From: JBBSDP01 sp963754335
Lineage (GTDB): Bacteria > Planctomycetota > Phycisphaerae > Tepidisphaerales > Tepidisphaeraceae
Assembly (NCBI GenBank): GCA_963754335.1
Contig: CAVWFQ010000004.1
Location: 248,001 to 312,000 of the forward strand
Reading direction: 5' to 3'
Length of the DNA: 64,000 nt
In this document: positions 56,999 to 64,000 of the stretch, piece by piece
Position numbering within the stretch: the stretch's first letter is position 1
How the letters are laid out: each line of letters starts with the position of its first letter
Made by a program: the position numbers and the translations under genes
The notes under the pieces: model-generated
What the model saw: the letters and a program-made list of their open reading frames with translations, nothing else
The model's database searches: none
Told to the model about the DNA's origin: nothing

Positions 56999-58540
56999 GG
57001 GTGTGCCCAATATTTCGGGCGATCCATTAGTTTTGATTGCATAGGGCTTTGGCCCAGTAGCGATCCCATAGATTGCTCTGATACATCGCTTCCAGTGCCA
57101 TCACGGATTCAGCGTTGTCCAAGTCCCACCGCCGGCCGCGGCCTTTGATGCGGTCGGTGGTGACACCGCACATCGATTCCATCGGGCCGGTTCCGATATC
57201 CAACCCGCGTTTCTGACATTGGTCGTATTTCATCATCGCTTGCCGCTCGGCGGCGTAATTAAGCAGGCGGTCAGCTGCCTTTCGCTTTTGTCCCCGCAGC
57301 CCGCTACGCCAGTCCACCAGCTTCTGGAAAAAAGGCTCGTATCCTTCATGCTTGAGCGTGTGCAGAACGTCCTGCACCCACGCTTCTTTCGCCGGACTCT
57401 TCTCTCCCAGCGTCTTGCGGGCCGCTTCGTTCACATGCTCGCTGAGGTGGTAAAAGTCCAACAAGACCAGCTCCAGCGGCAGAACTTCCAGATGATTCCG
57501 TAGGCAGACTGCTCCATCGACCAGTCCTAACCGCTCGGCCGCCAGCGTCAGGCGGACACGCAACGCTTCACGCCCCAGCAGTTTGCCCAGTCCACGATGC
57601 TTTTTCCGCGTCACCCCCACCAACCGATGCTCCTGCTCCTGGTCATACAGGATCGTCACATACACCTGTTTATAACGCTGATCCGATCCTTTTTTCACCG
57701 CCCCCAGTCGCGCCAGCCGCCGACGTTGCTTTCGCGTCATCGTGGCCCGATGAGCCAGCACCGTCTCCCGGCGTTTGTCCTTTTCTGCCGCCGTGGTCGT
57801 CGGCACCAATACCCCATCGGCGCTGGCGTATACCCGCGTAATGTCCTGGCCGCCGGGCGTCAGGGTTTTGCAGTCGGCCGCCGTCCAGTCCAATTCCAAC
57901 TGCTCATCCTCCGACGCCGCCAATACCGCCTTGCCTTCGCTTTCCACCACCTTCCGCAGCATCTCCTCCGATATACTTATCAGCGCCGCCGCCTTGAGGT
58001 TCTCCACGCTACGATTAAAGCTCCGACCGGCAATCCCCAGCCGGCAGCACAACTCTCGCGCCCCCACGCTGATCGCACTCGCCACCGCATCAAGCAGCCG
58101 GTCCAGCGGACTATCACTTCCCTCGCCGACGGCGTAATACCGCACGCAATGAATCTCGATCCGCCCGTTGATGCTCAACGTCGTCCGCGACGAGCGGCCC
58201 TTGCTCTGCTTGGGCTTGCCCATTGCATCCAGCGGAGGGAAAAAAACTCGACTCCGTGGAGTCAATCCGCATCTGCACGGCCTCTTGAAAGGCCCGTTCA
58301 CGAAACGCGACTATCGCGTCCCGCACCGCAATCTCGCTGCCATTGATCACGTTCCCGGTCGGCGCATCATTCACCGCGTCGGCAACCTGACTCAACACCT
58401 CCCGAATCTCCGCCTGCATTTGCGAAATGAACTGTTCCTTGTCCATCGTTAAAAGCCGATCCATGGCGTACCTCCAAAAATACCGGCTCTCCGGCCGGAT
58501 ACATCTTATTATGCCATCTCCCGAAAATTTGGGCACACCC
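56999..58540 (-). mobile_element. ISKra4-family insertion sequence with 8-bp target duplication
   Basis: The left end GGGTGTGCCCAATATTTCGG (56999) and the inverted right end GGGTGTGCCCAAATTTTCGG (58540, minus strand) form an imperfect inverted repeat of about 26 bp. TCCCGGCG flanks both sides (56991-56998 and 58541-58548). Length is 1542 bp with one transposase gene. The intact duplication argues for a fairly recent insertion. Confidence 0.9.
57027..58464 (-). CDS. tnpA: ISKra4-family transposase (frame change at a T7 run)
   Basis: About 479 residues. The first 75 or so (MDRLLTMDKEQFISQMQAEI) are in one frame, and the rest in the +1 frame. The change falls at a run of seven T on the coding strand (58239-58245): AGT-TTT-TTT-CCC against GTT-TTT-TTC-CCT. 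The main part has GARELCCRLGIAGRSFNRSV, LLDFYHLSEHVNEAARKTLG and the diagnostic end GLDIGTGPMESMCGVTTDRI followed by KGRGRRWD, as in ISKra4 transposases. It may be made by +1 recoding or slippage at the T run, or the run may be miscounted. The terminal CNQN stop is 28 bp from the left end. Confidence 0.9.
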
Positions 58541-58673
58541 TCCCGGCGGCTGTGTCCAACGAAATTTGCCCATCTTCTTCCACACGATATATTGCGGGTC
58601 AACTTCCGCACGACGGGACGTCGGGACAGTTCGTACGGCTGATGGAGATCGCGCCGGCCAACGGGGTAGACGC

Positions 58674-61600
58674 ATGTCAGAACCGCCGCAGAACGTATCT
58701 TCGCCTTCCGGCGAGCCAATCGATTCATCGAAGCTCAATCAAAGCGCCGCTGAGACAATCTCCGGCCAACTTCCGCCCTCCGCCTTGCAGGGACCATCCC
58801 TCATCGCCATCGTCGGTTATCACGTTGTGCGTGAGGTGAGCCGTGGCGGCCAGGCGGTGGTCTGCGAGGCAATCCAGCAATCCACCGGCCGAAAGGTCGC
58901 CATCAAGCTGATGCGCGAAGGGCCGCTGGCTTCGGCGCGGGAGCGGGCACGCTTCGATCGGGAAGTTCAGGTGCTGGCGGCCCTGAATCATCCGAACATC
59001 GTCCGCGTCGTCGATCGCGGCACCACCGCCGACGGATCGTTCTTTCTCGTCATGGATTACATCGGCGGCCCGCCTTTGGACGAGTGGCTGGCGGCGTATT
59101 ACCGCACCACCCCGACGGCCCGCCTCCCAGCGATCCATCGGAGCTCTTGCGCACCTTCCTGAAGATTTGCGACGCCGTCAGTGCGGCCCATCTTCGCGGG
59201 ATCGTCCATCGCGACCTCAAACCCTCGAACATCCGCATGGACGAAAACGGCGATCCCGTCGTCCTCGATTTCGGCCTCGCTCGAACCGCCTTTAGCTCGA
59301 TGACCGATGAGGATACGCCACAGGTAGTGAGCATCACCGGCCAGTTCATGGGTTCCCTCCCCTGGGCCAGCCCTGAGCAAGCCGAGGGCATCCCCGGAAA
59401 GATCGACATTCGCAGCGATGTCTATTCCCTCGGCGTAATCCTCTACCAAATGCTGACCGGCCGTTTCCCCTATCAGGTTGTGGGGACGATGCGGGACGTG
59501 CTGGACAACATCATGACCGCGACCCCGCCACCGCCGAGCCAGTCGATGGCGGCCAAGGAAGCGCACGAAGCCAAACGCCGGCTGCGGGTCGGGAAAAAGC
59601 CGCGCAGGGCGCTGAATCCTGTGATCGACTCGATCGTTTTGAAAGCGCTCTCCAAACGGCGCGAGGACCGCTACCAGTCGGCGGGGGAACTCGGTAGGGA
59701 TCTGACCAACTACCTCTCCGGGCGTCCGACCTCTGCCGGAGGCGATCCACAGCGCACGGGTTGGGGCCGTGCTGCCTCAATGGCCGTCGCAGTATTAGTG
59801 ATTGCCGGCGCGGGAGCGTGGATCACAATCTGGTACACGCATCGTCCAGTACTCCCGCGGTCCGCTGCTAACGCTGATCAAGCCTCCCAGGCACCGACAA
59901 CGCAATCGACGCCGACGACCACTCGGGCAGAATCCTCGGTTACGCCTTCGACGCCCGAAGTGCTTCGTCCATATGTCGGGAAGACCGGTCCGGCGATGAC
60001 CCCGGCGGCTCTGGTCTCAAATCCGGCATTGATACCTGGCCTCAAGAGCTGGACAATCGAAACGCGCAGTCACCGCGGCGGCGTCAATGCCATCGCCTAC
60101 AGCCCCGACGGCATGTATCTCGCCACCGCTGGCGACGATGGGACCGTGCGGCTGTGGGACCCGGCTTCGAAGCGGCCGCTGCGAGTTCTGGTCGGGCATG
60201 ATCGCCGAGTGAATTCCATAAGCTGGGAGCCGCACGGCAAGGCATTAGCGTCGGGGTCGGACGGGACGTTATGCGTCTGGGAAGCGGCTTCAGGAAAGCT
60301 GCGACGCGCGGTCGCCACTGGTCAGTACACTGACTGCGTGGCATGGTCGCCGGATGGTCAAAAGATCGCGACGGGTGGCCGTGGGAGGGCTCTCCTCTGG
60401 GAAGCCAACTCCGGGCAGCATGTTGGAAAGGGAATAGATGATCCCCACGGCTTTAATGTTCGTCTCGGCTGGGCGGTTGACAGCCGTAAATTGGCGATCG
60501 CCTATTGGGATTCGGACAACAGCGGCTCCCTACGCGTTTGGGATACCGTCAGCGGCGAAGTAGCCACGATCGATCGCCCCGGCAAAAAATCCGTATGCGC
60601 ACTTTGCTGGAGCCCCGACGGAAAGACGTTGGCCGCGGCAACGGGCGACAAAGTTGTCGAGCTGCGAAGCGCCGAAACACCTGCCCTGGTTAGGGCGATC
60701 GCGATGGGGAACGTTACGGGGCCGACCGCGTTGGCTTGGGACTCCGCCGGAAATCGACTCGCGGTGGCCGCATCAGGTCGCATCCTTAATATTGAGTCGG
60801 GCGAAATTGAGCGCGTCGGCCTGCGGCTGGAGGCTGCGGCAGGGGTCGCGTGGTCGCCGGACGGTGCAACGATTGCTGAATGCGACGGATCAGGCTCTGT
60901 CACGTTCCGTAACGCCCCGACGAGTGGTGAGGATGCCGGCGAATTGCCATCGGATTCCTGGCCAGTTCAATCCGCGGCGTGGTCATCCGACGGCGATCGT
61001 TTGGCGATCGTCGCGTATGACCCGCGCTATCGATGGCACCAGGCGTTACGGATTATTGGTGTTTCCGACGCCGAACCGACGAAACAGTTCCGCCTGGATG
61101 ATGGAATGGCTGCAGCGAGTTGGTCCCAGGAAGACCAACGGATCGCGATTTGTTTTAGCTCGACTGGACCCGCTGCGCCGCCCGACCTGACGCTTCTCGA
61201 TCCGCACTCGGGTGCAACCGTGGCCAAGGTCTCTGGGCCCCAAGGCTTTGTTGCTGGCTGCCGCGCGTCCCCGATAGTTGCCGCATCGTCGGGCGCAAAT
61301 CTATGGTTGTGGGACCCGAATGTTCCCGGACCCGCGAAATTGGTCGTTATGAAGTGTCCGTTGGGAAACGGGGGATTGCGTTGGTCGCCCGACGGGACGA
61401 CGCTCGCGACGGTTAACTATGACGGCTCAATACGTTCGTGGGATCGTTCGGGCACGCTTCTCGGGACGCTAAAGGTGAAAACGAGCGGACTGGGGTGGTC
61501 GTCGAAGGGCCTCGCGGTTTCGATCGGTTTCGATAAGCACGTTGAAATCCGTGCGGGACTAACCGATCAGGTGGCTTACAAATTGGAGGGCTATGGAATA

Positions 61601-62005
61601 TTAACGTGGTCGCCGAATGACGACGCGTTTGTATTGGTCGCAGGAAACGAGTCTGCACAGGTCGTTGATGCCGCAACCGGCGAGCTGGAGCGGCCGCTTC
61701 AGTCTTATCGTTTTCAGGACGACTGGACTGCGTGCTGGCGCCGCGATGGATTGCTGGCCACCGTGAACGCGAGCGGGACCGTCCGGATTTGGGAGACCGC
61801 GAGCGGCGAATACCGCGGATGTTTGCTGAGCACATTGACTGGGAAAAGATCCGTACTCGTCAGCCGGGAAGGCCGCTGCCGTGCAATCGGTGGAGCGGAG
61901 AAAAGCCTCGTCTACGTCGCCGAAACCGAGAACGGACAGGAAACGCTCACCCCCGAAGAATTCGCCGCCAAATACGGTTGGGCGGGAATTTCTTACTCGA
62001 AATAG
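58674..62005 (+). CDS. serine/threonine protein kinase with C-terminal WD40 repeats (one frame break)
   Basis: A Hanks-type kinase typical of planctomycetes, about 1110 residues. The kinase domain starts YHVVREVSRGGQAVVCEA, with lysine in KVAIKLM, catalytic loop IVHRDLKPSNIRMDENG, DFGLA, and SPEQAEG followed by RSDVYSLGVILYQMLTGRFP. The frame breaks near 59110 (after DEWLAAYYRTT). One membrane helix follows (AASMAVAVLVIAGAGAWITI), then a linker rich in Thr/Ser. A beta-propeller of WD40 repeats follows (ITYSPDGMYLATAGDDGTVR-like units ending LWD or VWE), probably periplasmic. The start is 126 bp from the end of the IS target duplication, so its native promoter may be disturbed. Confidence 0.93.
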
Positions 62006-62308
62006 GCGCACTCGGCACAGAATCGGAGTGGTCTGCCGTGTATTGGCGGTCGAGGTAGGACATAGTTGATTCGTTCCTTACCGTTTACGTCACCACCAGA
62101 TGACGCGCGTTGAGTCGGAGGCGTTCAAAGCTACTTCGAATGGGAGAGCAGGGGTTGATCGTTTTGCATGATTCCGCGCTGAATTGGGACGGAATCATAA
62201 CCGGACGCGTCAGTGCGCGACCCGTTTTGCTGCCGATCGTCAACCGACGGCTTCCCGCACCGTATACTATTTCGCGAGGGGCTACGGGCGAAAACAGAGA
62301 AAGTCGCC
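62006..62308. promoter_or_regulatory. Intergenic region with likely promoter of the protease gene
   Basis: 303 bp with no convincing gene. TATACT at 62263-62268 is a good -10 hexamer 41 bp before the ATG at 62309, but no good -35 stands at normal spacing. AACAGAGAAAG precedes the start as a weak ribosome binding site. No RNA gene or terminator with a T tract was seen. Confidence 0.35.
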
Positions 62309-64000
62309 ATGAAAAAATTCATCCTTCAACTGGTCTGCCTGGCCGTTTGGGGCGGAGGGCAACTGCATGCTGAGCCGGCGATCCAGACCCGAATTGTTTC
62401 CTCCGCCGAGGAGTCGGAAGCGCAAACGATTCGAGTCGCGCCGCATTGTGTGGCTTCGACGGTCGGACTGGTCAGCACGGCTCAGGACGGCAATCGGTTT
62501 TCGGTCACTTCCGGGAGTGGCGTGATCGTCTCGTCGGATGGACTGATCCTGACCGCCGGGCATGTCATCCAAAAGCCGGGGAACAAGCTGACCGTTCGCC
62601 TTGTCGATGGCCGTGTGCTGGCGGGTGTTGCCATTGGATTGGATCACGCGGCCGATACCGGCCTGGCGCGAATCACCGACCCTGCTCCCGCCGGGGGGTG
62701 GGCTTTTTGCCCGATGGCGCCGGACGATTCGGCACGCGTCGGCGAATGGGTGCTGGCGACGGGTAATCCCGGCAGCATCGTGGTGGATCGCGATCCGCCA
62801 CTGCGTCTGGGTCGCATTACGCGACACACCGCCGATCTGATTGGCTCCAACTGCGCGATCGAGCCTGGCGATTCCGGCGGCCCTCTGTTCGATCTTTCCG
62901 GCCGGGTGGTCGGGATCCACAGCCGGATTTTCACCACCAATGGTCCGTTTTCAGAATATTTCAGCGTGCACGTGCCAATCAGCGATTTTTCCAGACAGTG
63001 GAAGGATCTGCTGGCAGGAATGAACGCCAACCCGGACGTGAATCTGGACAGCCGTTCCGAACGGCCCCGGCCCAATCCCGGGCTCGGCGCCGGTGCGCGA
63101 GCGGCTCTGAACCAGCTTGCCTCGCAAAACGATCCCGAAGCGGTCGCGGCCCTGGCCGATGAGAAGAAAAACAGCAAGCTGACGCTTTCGCCGGGGCTGA
63201 TGACCCGGCTGCTCAAGCTGGCTGCGGAAAACGATCGCGCTGGTATCAAGCCGTCCACCGCGCCAGCGCAAACCGCCGATGCCGTGGGCACGAATCCACC
63301 CACCACCACCCCAACCACTCAACCCGCGCCCCAGGCGGGCATCGCTCACGAACTCCGCGCCAAGGCTGGCCCGCAGCTTAAGCAGAATCTGCTTCAACAG
63401 CATCCCAATGCCATCATTTCCGATGCATTGCTGGATCGGATGATGGACCGTGCGACTTACAATGCAGCCAGCGGAAAAATCGATGTGGCTCCCATTGAGC
63501 AGGAGCTTCGCGAAATGGGCGTCGTCGCCGAAAATAAGCCGGGAAGTGGAGAAGACGTCCTATCGATTGGTCGCGTTTCGGCCGAAGCCGGCAAAACGTC
63601 GCTGCTCACGCTGTCGCAATTTGCACTGGCGATGAACACCGCCGGCGACTGCGTCGTGGAAATCCGCGACGGGAATCAGCCCCCGGTCCTGCTTGGCGCC
63701 ATCATCGATTCCGACGGCTGGATCGTCTCCAAGGCCAGCGACTTGCCCGCCAGTCCGAGGGTCATCCTTCCGGACGGGCGCATCTTCAGAGCCAAGGTGG
63801 TGGGCAAGGATTCGGCCACGGATCTGGCGTTGCTGAAAGTGAACGCTACAAGTCTGAACGCGGTGAAATTCACCGACGCCGCCCCGCTGGGTGAATGGCT
63901 GATCGCACTCACCGCCAATTCTGACAACCCGGCGATCGGACTCGTTTCGCTGACGGCCCGGCCCATCGGCCAGACCTTCTCCCATTTCCAGGGCGAACAG
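62309..64000 (+). CDS. exported DegP/HtrA-like serine protease, cut by the window edge
   Basis: At least 564 residues, open to the last base. The signal peptide is MKKFILQLVCLAVWGGGQLH then AE. The first trypsin-like domain has the full triad: LILTAGHVIQKPG (His), DHAADTGLARI (Asp) and EPGDSGGPLFDLSG (Ser). A linker of about 200 residues holds a low-complexity PTTTPTTQPAP stretch and two helical segments (LMTRLLKLAAEND, LRAKAGPQLKQNLLQQHPN). A second HtrA-like domain begins near GDCVVEIRDGNQPPVLLGAI and has VSKASDLPASPRVILPDG in place of the AxHV motif, then DLALLKVNA. Its His is missing, so it is probably non-catalytic. PDZ domains may follow beyond the edge. Confidence 0.87.
   Translation, partial: MKKFILQLVCLAVWGGGQLHAEPAIQTRIVSSAEESEAQTIRVAPHCVASTVGLVSTAQDGNRFSVTSGSGVIVSSDGLILTAGHVIQKPGNKLTVRLVDGRVLAGVAIGLDHAADTGLARITDPAPAGGWAFCPMAPDDSARVGEWVLATGNPGSIVVDRDPPLRLGRITRHTADLIGSNCAIEPGDSGGPLFDLSGRVVGIHSRIFTTNGPFSEYFSVHVPISDFSRQWKDLLAGMNANPDVNLDSRSERPRPNPGLGAGARAALNQLASQNDPEAVAALADEKKNSKLTLSPGLMTRLLKLAAENDRAGIKPSTAPAQTADAVGTNPPTTTPTTQPAPQAGIAHELRAKAGPQLKQNLLQQHPNAIISDALLDRMMDRATYNAASGKIDVAPIEQELREMGVVAENKPGSGEDVLSIGRVSAEAGKTSLLTLSQFALAMNTAGDCVVEIRDGNQPPVLLGAIIDSDGWIVSKASDLPASPRVILPDGRIFRAKVVGKDSATDLALLKVNATSLNAVKFTDAAPLGEWLIALTANSDNPAIGLVSLTARPIGQTFSHFQGEQ

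Overview
The window looks like a Planctomycetota chromosome segment. This is inferred from high GC, a planctomycete-style sigma-70 factor, serine/threonine kinase and RsbU-type signalling, a hopanoid-type lipid cluster, an ISKra4 element and many short dispersed hairpin repeats. The class cannot be fixed from the sequence alone. About 35 single-base frame breaks interrupt otherwise well-conserved genes, including housekeeping genes such as ppk and every cas gene except cas7 and cas2. Where the missing residue can be judged, most look like one lost G or C. I treat them as probable assembly or read errors and annotate each gene across its breaks.

Layout. 0-6 kb: an OlsF-like two-domain lipid acyltransferase, polyphosphate kinase and a cytochrome P450. 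6-15.3 kb: a small conserved protein, a thiamine-diphosphate 2-oxoacid decarboxylase, a Tat-exported TIM-barrel protein, a DUF2917-like protein, a secreted glycoside hydrolase, a DUF4331 protein, a CDF metal exporter and a triple-YbjQ protein. 15.4-21.4 kb: acetolactate synthase small subunit, Kdo transferase (waaA) carrying an in-frame repeat insertion, nadD, a sigma-70 factor with a strong terminator, an HExxH protein, a membrane protein and a small metal-binding protein. 21.6-27.3 kb: squalene/phytoene synthase, a short-chain dehydrogenase, an AI-2E-type permease, a YkoP-like domain, an HpnI-type glycosyltransferase and an HpnK-type deacetylase.

28-40.4 kb is a type I-G (formerly I-U) CRISPR-Cas locus. 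It holds a truncated WYL regulator, a small unknown protein, cas7 (csb1), csb2 (Cas5-Cas6), cas3 with a C-terminal HD domain, a short Cas8-like protein, a cas4-cas1 fusion, cas2, a leader and an array of 37 repeats. The genes overlap or nearly touch and run with the array on the + strand. crRNA maturation (Csb2), interference (Cas7, Cas8, Cas3) and adaptation (Cas4-Cas1, Cas2) are all present.

40.6-48.2 kb is a tightly overlapped operon: sensor histidine kinase, STAS protein, then GspE/PilB, GspF/PilC, PilM, PilN and PilO, the inner-membrane machine of a type II secretion or type IV pilus-like system. 48.4-57 kb: a dehydrogenase, a lipoprotein, a Gfo/Idh/MocA oxidoreductase, sucD without sucC, a large GT-C membrane transferase, an RsbU-type phosphatase and a YqhA-family protein. 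An ISKra4-type insertion with an apparent 8-bp target duplication sits at 57-58.5 kb, just upstream of a WD40 serine/threonine kinase. A DegP-like exported protease runs off the right edge.

The least expected structure is a modular dispersed repeat with conserved outer ends and two alternative hairpin cores (4.43, 16.3, 48.2 and 52.4 kb). One copy lies in frame inside waaA. Another supplies the stop codon of the GT-C transferase.
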